Position numbers and translations under genes: made by a program | Assembly: GCA_002400675.1 (NCBI GenBank) | Contig: NVQY01000117.1 | Location: forward strand, 607 to 7,349 | Origin: Paracoccaceae bacterium | Lineage (GTDB): Bacteria; Pseudomonadota; Alphaproteobacteria; Rhodobacterales; Rhodobacteraceae | Direction: 5' to 3' | DNA: 6,743 nucleotides | The notes under the pieces: model-generated | Told to the model about the DNA's origin: nothing | The model's input: only the letters and a program-made list of their open reading frames with translations | Databases searched by the model: none | Shown here: in pieces, positions 1 to 6,392 of the stretch | How the letters are laid out: the number at the start of each line of letters is the position of its first letter | Numbering within the stretch: position 1 is the stretch's first letter

Positions 1-489
1 TTGTCGGCGGGGGTCGATACCACCGTGACCGGCATCGGTAACCTGCTGTGGTGCCTCGCCAATAACCCCGACGAATTCGCCCGCCTCAAGGCCGACCCGA
101 AACTGGCCCGCCCGGCGTTCGAAGAAGTCCTGCGCCTGACCTCACCGGTGCATTCGTTTTGCCGCACGGCCAATGCTGCGACACAGGTCAGCGGTGTGGA
201 TATCGCCAAGGGTACCAAGATCTTATGCGTGCTGGGGGCGGCAAATACCGACGAGGATCAATGGCCCGACGCGCACAGGTTCGACGTCACCCGCAAGCCC
301 ATGGGCCATATGGCCATGGGGGCCGGGGTTCACGCCTGCGTCGGGCAGACACTGGCGCGCGCTGAAGTGGGTGCGGTGCTGAACGCCCTGATCGCCAAGG
401 TAGACAAGGTTGAGATGACCGGCCCGGCGGTCTGGCGGCCCAACAACGCCATTCACGCGCTCGACAGCATGGCGATCAGGTTTTCCTGA
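1..489 (+). CDS. Cytochrome P450, C-terminal part (5' end outside window), CYP199-like
   Basis: This is the C-terminal 162 residues of a soluble bacterial cytochrome P450, a haem-thiolate monooxygenase fed by a ferredoxin or flavodoxin. The frame is open at the left edge; the first TTG is an internal Leu, because it falls inside the I-helix oxygen-activation motif (SAGVDTT, residues 2-8). Next come the K-helix ExxR (E42, R45) and the haem-ligand loop GAGVHACVG, with the thiolate at C113. The C-terminal end matches normal P450 length and stops with TGA. The wording of the I helix, the SPVHSFCRT segment and the haem loop resembles the CYP199 family, whose known members oxidise para-substituted benzoates; that assignment is from memory and moderate. 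One oddity is that the Phe normally seven residues before the Cys is Met (M106). It converges on arsA and has no visible functional link to it. P450 identity is certain, substrate is not. Confidence 0.93.
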   Translation: MSAGVDTTVTGIGNLLWCLANNPDEFARLKADPKLARPAFEEVLRLTSPVHSFCRTANAATQVSGVDIAKGTKILCVLGAANTDEDQWPDAHRFDVTRKPMGHMAMGAGVHACVGQTLARAEVGAVLNALIAKVDKVEMTGPAVWRPNNAIHALDSMAIRFS

Positions 490-497
490 CGCCGGGT

Positions 498-524
498 GAA
501 GATGCCGCTTGCGACGGCATCCTC
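498..524. terminator. Inverted repeat between convergent genes, probable bidirectional terminator
   Basis: GATGCCG (501-507) and CGGCATC (515-521) form a perfect 7-bp stem around a 7-base loop. Beyond one A-C mismatch, two more pairs (498-499 with 523-524) extend it. It starts 9 bases after the P450 stop and lies 18 bases beyond the arsA stop on the other strand. On the plus strand it is followed by a pyrimidine-rich run (TCGTTCTCTC) rather than a clean T tract. The position between two converging stops supports a terminator serving both; strength is uncertain. Confidence 0.55.
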
Positions 525-541
525 GTTCTCTCAAAGACCTA

Positions 542-2323
542 TCACGCCGCCGCCGACGTATCCGACGACGCGCATAGCGATTGCAGCTTTTCCACCCCGA
601 CCGGCTCGTCCGCCTGCATCGGCACCACCGCATACCTTGTCGACAACTCATTCGCCACTTTGGCGATCTGCGCCTGTTCAGCTTGCGCACGCTGACGCAA
701 CAAAGGCTGAGTCGTTGCCGCCGCCGCCAGACTCGAATTGACGATCCAGCCCCAAGGCACAATGCCCGCCCGTTTCAGATCATCCTGCAGATGCGCGGCC
801 TCTAACACCGGGGTTGTTTCCGGCAAGGTCACCAGCAGGATCTTGGTCTGCTCGGGGTCCTGAATGCGCATCATCGGCGTGACCATACGCGCCTGTTGTT
901 TGGCATCCGTATGGCGCAGAATGTCCTTGTGATAAGACCCGGTTGCGTCCAGCAACAACAACGTGTGGCCGGTGGGCGCGGTATCCATCACCACAAAATG
1001 CCGGGTACTTTCACGGATCACCTTAGAGAACGCCTGAAACACCGCGATTTCCTCGGTGCAGGGCGACCGCAGGTCTTCCTCAAGCATGGCGCGCGCCTGT
1101 GCGTCCAGATCGCGCCCCTTGGTGGTCAGGACGTGATCACGGTAGCGCGCGGTTTCCACTTCGGGATCAATGCGGCTGACGGTCAGCCCCGATTGCGACC
1201 CGGCCAGCGTTTCGGTGATATGCGCCGCAGGGTCGGTTGTGGTCAGCAAAACCTCGTGCCCGCGCGCCGCCAACTCGCTGGCCACGGCGGCGGCCATGGT
1301 GGTCTTGCCCACGCCGCCCTTGCCCATGAACATGATCAACCCCTTGCCGGGGGCCTCGATGTCGTCAACCAGACTGCCCAGCGATGGGAACTCCGCGCCC
1401 ATCGCAATTTTGGCCCCATTGTCTGCGGAATCCTCGGCCCCGCTGGCAAAGCGTTTCAACGCCTCAATACCCACAAGGTTTTCCGAGCGCAGCGTGAATT
1501 CCGCCCGTGGCAACGCGGCCACCTCAGGCGTCATCGCCGCCAGCGCATCCCTGTCCCGCTTTAACAAAGCCTTGGCCAATGGATCACCGCCAGTATCGGC
1601 AGGCATCATGCCGTTGATCGCCAGATGCTGGTTCCTGATACCAATATCCGCCAACTCTATCGAAGTGCGCGCAACCTCCATCAACGCCGACTGACGCGGG
1701 CGTGCCACCAGAACCAGACGCGTGGTCGAGGCATCCGACAGACGATCCACCGCCGCCGCGTATTTCTCGCGCTGCTTTTCCAACCCGGCAAGCGGGCCAA
1801 GGCAGGACGCATCGCCCTTGCCGTCCTCAAGAAACCCGGACCATGCGCCGGGCAGTTTCAGCATGCGGATGGTGTGTCCGGTGGGGGCCGTGTCAAAGAT
1901 CACATGATCATAGCGATCCACCAGTTCATTATCGGTTAACAGCGCGGTAAATTCGTCAAACGCGGCGATTTCGATGGTGCAGGCCCCCGAAAGCTGCTCC
2001 TCAATGCTGCGCAGGGCGTCCTCGGGCAGGATATCGCGCATCGGGCCGATGATGCGTTCGCGGTACTCGGCGGCGGCCTCTTCGGGGTTGATCTCAATCG
2101 CGTCAAGGCCGGGGGCCTTGGTGATTGCGGTGATCTTGTTGCCGATCTCAGTTTCGAACACCTGCCCGACGTTAGAGGCGGGATCGGTGCTGACCAGCAG
2201 CACCTTTTTGCCATGCGCGGTCAGATCAAGCGAGGTGGCGCAGGCAAGCGAGGTCTTGCCAACGCCCCCCTTGCCGGTGAAAAACACAAATTTTGGCAGA
2301 TTGTCGAACATGATATTGCTCAC
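542..2323 (-). CDS. arsA: Arsenite/antimonite pump ATPase ArsA
   Basis: ArsA is the cytosolic ATPase that binds As(III) or Sb(III) and powers extrusion through ArsB. The protein has 593 residues, near the classical two-domain ArsA (about 583). Each half carries a GKGGVGKT P-loop (residues 17-24 and 334-341) and a DTAPTGHT signal-transduction motif (144-151 and 447-454). A linker lies at about 293-325. The three cysteines of the metalloid site are present at 115, 174 and 422, in the contexts SGACTIEIA, DASCLGP and SPCTEEIA, matching Cys113/172/422 of the R773 enzyme, so metalloid activation should be retained. The start is not settled: GTG at 2323 or ATG at 2311 (Met5); neither has a strong Shine-Dalgarno, and the ATG fits the usual short N-terminus. 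The gene begins 23 bases after arsD and is the last gene of the minus-strand ars block. Confidence 0.97.
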   Translation of the reverse strand: MSNIMFDNLPKFVFFTGKGGVGKTSLACATSLDLTAHGKKVLLVSTDPASNVGQVFETEIGNKITAITKAPGLDAIEINPEEAAAEYRERIIGPMRDILPEDALRSIEEQLSGACTIEIAAFDEFTALLTDNELVDRYDHVIFDTAPTGHTIRMLKLPGAWSGFLEDGKGDASCLGPLAGLEKQREKYAAAVDRLSDASTTRLVLVARPRQSALMEVARTSIELADIGIRNQHLAINGMMPADTGGDPLAKALLKRDRDALAAMTPEVAALPRAEFTLRSENLVGIEALKRFASGAEDSADNGAKIAMGAEFPSLGSLVDDIEAPGKGLIMFMGKGGVGKTTMAAAVASELAARGHEVLLTTTDPAAHITETLAGSQSGLTVSRIDPEVETARYRDHVLTTKGRDLDAQARAMLEEDLRSPCTEEIAVFQAFSKVIRESTRHFVVMDTAPTGHTLLLLDATGSYHKDILRHTDAKQQARMVTPMMRIQDPEQTKILLVTLPETTPVLEAAHLQDDLKRAGIVPWGWIVNSSLAAAATTQPLLRQRAQAEQAQIAKVANELSTRYAVVPMQADEPVGVEKLQSLCASSDTSAAA

Positions 2324-2346
2324 TTTTATCTTAGGGTTGCGAAGGG

Positions 2347-2739
2347 TCAGCAGCAGCCGGACGCGGCCTTGTCATCGCCGCCGCAGCACCCGGTTGATTG
2401 CTCTTGCGCCACCACCTCGCTGGTGCCTGCCTCAAACCTCACACCAGCCATTTCGGCCAACTCACCACGCGCCGGATAGCGCCCGGATGATTGGCGAACC
2501 CCGTCCAGAATGATCACCGGCAGCCCCTCGACTCCGTCATTTTGCAGCACCGATTTGACCACCTCATTGGCGGCAAATTCGGCTGGTTCCTGGGACAGGT
2601 TGATGCGTTTGACGTCGACGCCTTGGCTTTTCAGCCAATCCAGGTCGGCGGCAAAGGTCACAAGGGTCTGATCAACCTCTGCGCCACAAATCCCGGTGGA
2701 ACAGCACATTGCGGGGTCATAAACGGTTACGGTTTTCAT
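2347..2739 (-). CDS. arsD: Arsenic metallochaperone ArsD
   Basis: ArsD is a small cytosolic protein that collects As(III) from thiols and transfers it to ArsA, raising the pump's affinity; it also has weak repressor activity in some systems. The 130-residue protein has the thioredoxin-like N-terminus DPAMCCSTGICG with Cys12, Cys13 and Cys18 at exactly the positions needed for metallochaperone function. It also has two C-terminal vicinal pairs, Cys118-119 and Cys129-130, like the Cys pairs near 112/113 and 119/120 of R773 ArsD. The ATG start is fixed by an upstream AAGGAG. Its start overlaps the stop of the PatB-like gene in an ATGA (2736-2739), so translation of the two is likely coupled. Being directly upstream of arsA supports co-expression with its partner. 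Confidence 0.96.
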   Translation of the reverse strand: MKTVTVYDPAMCCSTGICGAEVDQTLVTFAADLDWLKSQGVDVKRINLSQEPAEFAANEVVKSVLQNDGVEGLPVIILDGVRQSSGRYPARGELAEMAGVRFEAGTSEVVAQEQSTGCCGGDDKAASGCC

Positions 2740-3944
2740 CTGGTTTCTCCTTGAGAAGCTACGGTTTGTTTGAATTGGGCAAGAGCATCTGACAACCGGT
2801 CCAAAGCGGTCGTCAATCTGGCGCGGGTGCAGGCGATGTTAAGCCGCGCGAACCCGGCACCTTCGGGACCAAAGGCAATGCCCCGCGTCACCGCCCAGCC
2901 CGCCTTTTGGCGCAGAAAGGCGGTCAGATCGTCGGGTGCCAGGCCAAGCCCGCGAAAATCGAGCCAGACCAGAAAGGTGCCTTCGGGCTCAATCATTTTG
3001 ACCCCCGCCAGCCCCTCAAGGCGATCACGCAGCACCGCCAGATTGCCGTGCAGATAGGCAATCACCGCATCCAGCCACGGCGCGCCGTCGCCATATGCGG
3101 CCAGCATGGCGACGCTGGCAAAAGCGTTGTTCTTGTTGACGGTCAGGCGGCTGTTTTCCACCTGAAACGCACGCCGGCGCACGTCATCCGCAATCACCGT
3201 GAAGGCCGAACAACACGCCGCGATGTTGAAACTCTTGGCCGGCGATATGCAGGTGATACTATTGGCCGCCGCCTGCGCGCCCAGCGTGGCAAACGGCGTA
3301 TAGGCGTGACCCGCAAAGGTAATATCGCCGTGGATTTCATCCGCAATCACCAGCACATCGTGCCGTTGGCAGATGGTATCAAGCCGGGCCAGTTCATCGC
3401 GCGTCCACACCCGCCCCACAGGATTATGCGGGTTGCACAGATACAGCATCCGGTTGCGCGGATCGGCGGCAAGCCTCTCCAGCCCGTCAAAATCCATTTC
3501 ATACCGCCCGTCGCGCAGGATCAGCGGATTGGGAACAACCCGGCGATGGTTTTCGCCAATGATGTCGTAGAAATCAAAGAACACCGGCGGTTGCACGATG
3601 ATGCCGTCGCCCTCTTCGGTGAACAGGCTCGCCGCAATGGCAAGACTGTCCAGCACGTTGGGCGCGCGCAGGATATGACCCGGCTCCACCGTCCAGCCGT
3701 GGCGCGTTTGCAGCCAGCCGGTCAGCGCCGGCATCAAGCCCTCGGGCACGGTTTCATAGCCGAAAACACCGTGCTCCAGCCGCTCCTGCATGGCCGCGAT
3801 GACCGGTGCAGGCGCGCGGAAATCCATATCGGCCACACCTGCGGGAAACAGATCGCTCCCATCGGCCCCCAGAACCATCGGGTGCCATTTCAGCGCCGGA
3901 ACCGCGCGCCGGTCGATGTCCTCGTCAAAGTCGAACTTTGCCAT
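2736..3944 (-). CDS. PatB/MalY-family PLP enzyme (C-S lyase or aminotransferase) inside the ars operon
   Basis: This is a fold-type I PLP enzyme of 402 residues in the PatB/MalY group, whose known members cleave C-S bonds of cystathionine or cysteine conjugates (giving a thiol, pyruvate and ammonia) or act as aminotransferases. Visible marks are VADMDFRAP (37-45), GVFGYETVP (59-67), NPHNPVGRVW (171-180), ADEIHGD (201-207), the PLP lysine K237 in SPAKSFNIA, WLD (290-292) and the carboxylate-binding R367 in FARLN. The N-terminal segment reads AVPALKWH where relatives usually have a GTxSxKWD-like motif. Cys244-Cys245 follow the PLP loop where Gly-Leu-type residues are common. The ATG at 3944 is preferred over a longer reading to 4109 because a strong GGAGGTG precedes it and the longer N-terminus overlaps arsB and looks non-coding. 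It starts 29 bases after arsB and its stop overlaps the arsD start. The family is sure; the substrate is unknown. Confidence 0.93.
   Translation of the reverse strand: MAKFDFDEDIDRRAVPALKWHPMVLGADGSDLFPAGVADMDFRAPAPVIAAMQERLEHGVFGYETVPEGLMPALTGWLQTRHGWTVEPGHILRAPNVLDSLAIAASLFTEEGDGIIVQPPVFFDFYDIIGENHRRVVPNPLILRDGRYEMDFDGLERLAADPRNRMLYLCNPHNPVGRVWTRDELARLDTICQRHDVLVIADEIHGDITFAGHAYTPFATLGAQAAANSITCISPAKSFNIAACCSAFTVIADDVRRRAFQVENSRLTVNKNNAFASVAMLAAYGDGAPWLDAVIAYLHGNLAVLRDRLEGLAGVKMIEPEGTFLVWLDFRGLGLAPDDLTAFLRQKAGWAVTRGIAFGPEGAGFARLNIACTRARLTTALDRLSDALAQFKQTVASQGETR
2747..2752 (-). promoter_or_regulatory. Ribosome binding site of arsD
   Basis: AAGGAG on the minus strand lies 7 bases before the arsD ATG. 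It is inside the last codons of the PatB-like gene, so arsD has its own strong initiation signal in addition to the ATGA overlap. Confidence 0.8.
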
Positions 3945-3950
3945 GTCCGT

Positions 3951-3957
3951 CACCTCC
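3951..3957 (-). promoter_or_regulatory. Ribosome binding site of the PatB/MalY-like gene
   Basis: GGAGGTG on the minus strand, 6 bases before the ATG at 3944, is a near-perfect Shine-Dalgarno. It decides the start of this gene and rules against the longer in-frame reading that runs back into arsB. Confidence 0.85.
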
Positions 3958-3973
3958 GGGCCTGCGTTTTGCA

Positions 3974-5263
3974 TCACTGCCCCATGCTCAGCCGCAGCGC
4001 CAGAGCCGCCAGCGTCACCGTCAGCACCGGCACCGTCAGCACGATCCCCACGCGAAAGTAATAGCCCCAGGTAATGACCATGCCCTTGCGCGAAATCACA
4101 TGCAGCCAAAGCAGCGTCGCAAGGGATCCGATCGGGGTAATCTTTGGTCCCAGATCGCTGCCGATCACGTTGGCATAGATCATCGCGTCGCGGATTACGC
4201 CGGTGGCGTCCGTCGCCTCAATGGACAGCGCGCCAACCAGAACCGTCGGCATGTTGTTCATCACCGACGACAACAACGCGGTTAGAAATCCGGTGCCCAT
4301 GGCGGCGGTCCATATGCCACCCCGGGCAAAATATTCCAGCGCAATGGCAATGTAATCGGTCAGGCCCTGATTGCGCAGCCCGTAGACTACCAGATACATG
4401 CCCAGCGAAAACACCACGATCTTCCACGGGGCTTCGCGCAGCACCTTGCCGGTGTTGATCACATGCCCGCGCGCCGCGATTACCAGCAACACCAGCATGC
4501 CGGTTGCGGCCACGGCGCTGACAGGGACACCCAGCGGCTCAAGCGCAAAGAACCCCACCAGCAGCAACGCCAGAACCAGCCAGCCGGCCCTGAATGTCGC
4601 CTTGTCGCGGATCGCGTCATTTGGTGCGCGCAACAGCGAGATGTCATAATTCTGGGGGATAGAACGGCGGAAATAGATCATCAGCACCACCAGAGAGGCG
4701 GCAATAGAGACAAAATTGACCGGCACCATCACGCTGGCATATTCCGCGAATCCCAGATCAAAGAAATCCGCCGATACAATGTTGACGAGGTTGGAAACCA
4801 CCAGCGGCAGGCTGGCGGTATCGGCAATGAACCCCGCCGCCATCACCAGCGCCAGCGTGGCGGCAGGACCAAAGCCCAGCGCCACCAGCATCGCCATGAC
4901 GATAGGTGTCAGGATCAACGCCGCGCCGTCATTGGCAAACAATGCCGCCACCGCCGCGCCCAACAGCACGATCAGCGCAAACAACGCCCGCCCGTTGCCA
5001 CGTCCCCAGCGCGCCACATGCAGCGCGGCCCACTCAAAGAACCCGGCCTCATCCAGCAACAGGCTGATGATGATGACCGAAATAAAGGCCCCGGTGGCAT
5101 TCCAGACGATGCCCCACACGACGATAATGTCGCTGGGTTGAATGACCCCCACCAACAAGGCGGCGACCGCCCCGGCAGAGGCGCTCCAGCCGATCCCCAG
5201 ACCGCGCGGCTGCCAGATCACCAAAGCGATGGTGACGACGAATATCAAAATGGCGATCAGCAT
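3974..5263 (-). CDS. arsB: Arsenite efflux carrier ArsB
   Basis: ArsB is the inner-membrane As(OH)3/Sb(OH)3-H+ antiporter that acts alone or as the channel subunit for ArsA. The protein has 429 residues, the same length as the E. coli ArsB type, and is hydrophobic throughout with about ten to twelve membrane segments. Family-typical stretches include [15 protein letters not shown] (14-28), [15 protein letters not shown] (68-82), [15 protein letters not shown] (107-121), [15 protein letters not shown] (141-155), [13 protein letters not shown] (336-348) and [20 protein letters not shown] (370-389). It is of the ArsB family, not Acr3. There is no cysteine at all; position 369, Cys in R773 ArsB but not required for transport, is Ser. 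The ATG at 5263 has AAAGGA 9 bases upstream. It is the first gene of the ars block, and the PatB-like gene starts 29 bases after its stop. Confidence 0.97.
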   Translation of the reverse strand: MLIAILIFVVTIALVIWQPRGLGIGWSASAGAVAALLVGVIQPSDIIVVWGIVWNATGAFISVIIISLLLDEAGFFEWAALHVARWGRGNGRALFALIVLLGAAVAALFANDGAALILTPIVMAMLVALGFGPAATLALVMAAGFIADTASLPLVVSNLVNIVSADFFDLGFAEYASVMVPVNFVSIAASLVVLMIYFRRSIPQNYDISLLRAPNDAIRDKATFRAGWLVLALLLVGFFALEPLGVPVSAVAATGMLVLLVIAARGHVINTGKVLREAPWKIVVFSLGMYLVVYGLRNQGLTDYIAIALEYFARGGIWTAAMGTGFLTALLSSVMNNMPTVLVGALSIEATDATGVIRDAMIYANVIGSDLGPKITPIGSLATLLWLHVISRKGMVITWGYYFRVGIVLTVPVLTVTLAALALRLSMGQ

Positions 5264-5272
5264 CGCGATGGT

Positions 5273-5278
5273 TCCTTT
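5273..5278 (-). promoter_or_regulatory. Ribosome binding site of arsB
   Basis: AAAGGA on the minus strand lies 9 bases before the arsB ATG. It supports the 5263 start, which also aligns with the normal N-terminus of the family. Confidence 0.65.
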
Positions 5279-5323
5279 CCAAGGGGACTGCCCAGCGTGG
5301 GGCGACTATGGCGCGCGCAACCC

Positions 5324-5347
5324 GACACCCGTGGTAAGGGGGGTGTC
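5324..5347. promoter_or_regulatory. Inverted repeat in the leader of arsB (operator or weak terminator)
   Basis: GACACCC (5324-5330) and GGGTGTC (5341-5347) are a perfect 7-bp inverted repeat with a 10-base spacer. It sits 34 bases after the stop of the dehydratase gene and 60 bases before the arsB start. In RNA it could form a GC-rich hairpin, but no T tract follows on the minus strand, so a standard intrinsic terminator is doubtful. As DNA it could be a regulator site. The remaining part of the 118-base spacer (5264-5381) shows no open reading frame worth calling and no convincing -35/-10 pair. Confidence 0.35.
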
Positions 5348-5381
5348 TCTGCACGAAATCCGGGGGTATCTCTGGCCTGCA

Positions 5382-6392
5382 TCATGGCGTCTGACCGGCC
5401 AAATTCTGATTGATCAGCGTGCAATAGCGCACCGTATCTATGTTGCCGCCGGTGACCACCGTGGCGATCACCCGGCCTTTGATGTCGATCTGCCCGTTCA
5501 GCACCGCAGCAATGCCCACCGCCGCGCCGGGTTCGACCACGATGCAAAAATGTTCAAACGCAAAGCGCATGGCGGCGCGCACGTCGGCGTCACTGGCCAC
5601 CAGCCCGCCCGCCAACAGATCGCGGTTGATCGGGAAGGTCAGACTGTTGGGGATCGGCGTCATGATGGCATCGCAAATGGTGCGCCGCCCCTTGGGGTTA
5701 CCCACCCTCTTGCCCGCCGCCAGCGACCGTTTGGTATCATCGAACAGCTCTGGCTCGACCGCATAGACCTGCGTTTGCGGCAACAACGCGCGCATGACAA
5801 TCGCCGTGGACGCCGTCAGCCCACCCCCGCCGCAGGGGATCAGAACCGCATCCGGCTGCGCCCCAAGGGCAGCCGCCTGTTCGACCAGTTCCGTGGCCAC
5901 GGTCCCGGCCCCGGCCAGCACCCGTGGGTCGGCGCTGGGTGGGACAACGGTGCGCCCGGTCTCAGCGCGCAGGCGCTCGACCTCGTCGTCGCTGGAAACG
6001 TCATCGCGCGCAAATGTGACGATGCTGGCCCCAAGCGCGCGGGTTGCATCCATCTTGGCTTGCGGCACGTCATCGGGCATCACAATCAGCGCATTGGTGC
6101 CCAAAAGCTGCGCCGCTAGCGCCACGCCCTGCGCGTGATTGCCAGAGGAATAGGTGATGACTCCGCTGGCCTTTTGCTCCGTCGTCAACTGACGGATGCA
6201 GTTATAGGCTCCGCGAATTTTGAACGCGCCGGTGCGCTGCATGTTCTCGGCTTTGATCAAAAGCCGCCCGCCCAGACGCGCATTCGCCCCGGCGCTTTCC
6301 AACAACGGCGTGCGGGTGACAACACCGGCCAGCGCCGTTTGCGCGTCAATCACATCATCAATCCCGATCGGGTGGGAATGCTGCGTTTTCAT
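5382..6392 (-). CDS. eutB: PLP-dependent threonine/serine dehydratase-like enzyme, probable hydroxyectoine-utilisation dehydratase EutB
   Basis: This is a cytosolic fold-type II PLP enzyme of the threonine ammonia-lyase/serine racemase group, 336 residues, which removes water and ammonia from beta-hydroxy amino acids. Seen are the PLP lysine K58 in GAFKIRGAYN, SSGNHAQG (82-89), the glycine-rich phosphate loop PCGGGGL (186-192), VEPE (212-215) and VTGGNID (313-319). There is no C-terminal ACT domain, so it is not the long feedback-regulated biosynthetic form. The EutB name rests on context: its ATG overlaps the stop of an M14 deacylase (ATGA, 6389-6392), a pairing typical of ectoine/hydroxyectoine catabolic clusters, where EutB is thought to act on a hydroxylated diaminobutyrate intermediate. 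Alternatives are a catabolic threonine dehydratase or a beta-hydroxyaspartate dehydratase (BhcB). The start at 6392 is preceded by GGGGGT at 6 bases; a longer reading to 6467 overlaps the upstream gene and is not supported. Confidence 0.75.
   Translation of the reverse strand: MKTQHSHPIGIDDVIDAQTALAGVVTRTPLLESAGANARLGGRLLIKAENMQRTGAFKIRGAYNCIRQLTTEQKASGVITYSSGNHAQGVALAAQLLGTNALIVMPDDVPQAKMDATRALGASIVTFARDDVSSDDEVERLRAETGRTVVPPSADPRVLAGAGTVATELVEQAAALGAQPDAVLIPCGGGGLTASTAIVMRALLPQTQVYAVEPELFDDTKRSLAAGKRVGNPKGRRTICDAIMTPIPNSLTFPINRDLLAGGLVASDADVRAAMRFAFEHFCIVVEPGAAVGIAAVLNGQIDIKGRVIATVVTGGNIDTVRYCTLINQNLAGQTP

Noticed and set aside
1..3. TTG as the start codon of the P450
   Set aside because: The I-helix motif begins at once after it, so about 240 N-terminal residues of a normal P450 would be missing; it is an internal Leu at the window edge rather than a truncated gene.
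896..1694. Overlapping plus-strand open frames opposite arsA
   Set aside because: They lie fully within arsA, have shadow-type composition and no motif; arsA is unambiguous.
2907..4061. Long plus-strand open frame (384 codons) opposite the PLP enzyme gene
   Set aside because: Its product is rich in His, Arg, Gln and Pro with no recognisable domain, and the opposite strand holds a clear PatB/MalY gene; GC-rich codon bias commonly creates such antisense frames.
3945..4109. N-terminal extension of the PLP enzyme by 55 residues
   Set aside because: It overlaps the arsB 3' end by more than 130 bases, is Gly/Ala/Asp-rich without homology, and a strong Shine-Dalgarno precedes the internal ATG at 3944.
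5264..5381. Sigma-70-like promoter candidates (TTGCGC, CATAGT) upstream of arsB
   Set aside because: The spacing between the candidate boxes is wrong and the matches are weak; I could not support a promoter call.
4463..5413. Plus-strand open frame (316 codons) opposite arsB
   Set aside because: The translation is hydrophilic low-complexity (Gln/Arg/His/Asp) and mirrors the hydrophobic arsB codons; there is no ribosome binding site or family match.
5142..6119. Plus-strand open frame (325 codons) opposite the dehydratase and the arsB leader
   Set aside because: No recognisable motifs and the composition is of an antisense shadow; the minus strand encodes a well-conserved PLP enzyme.
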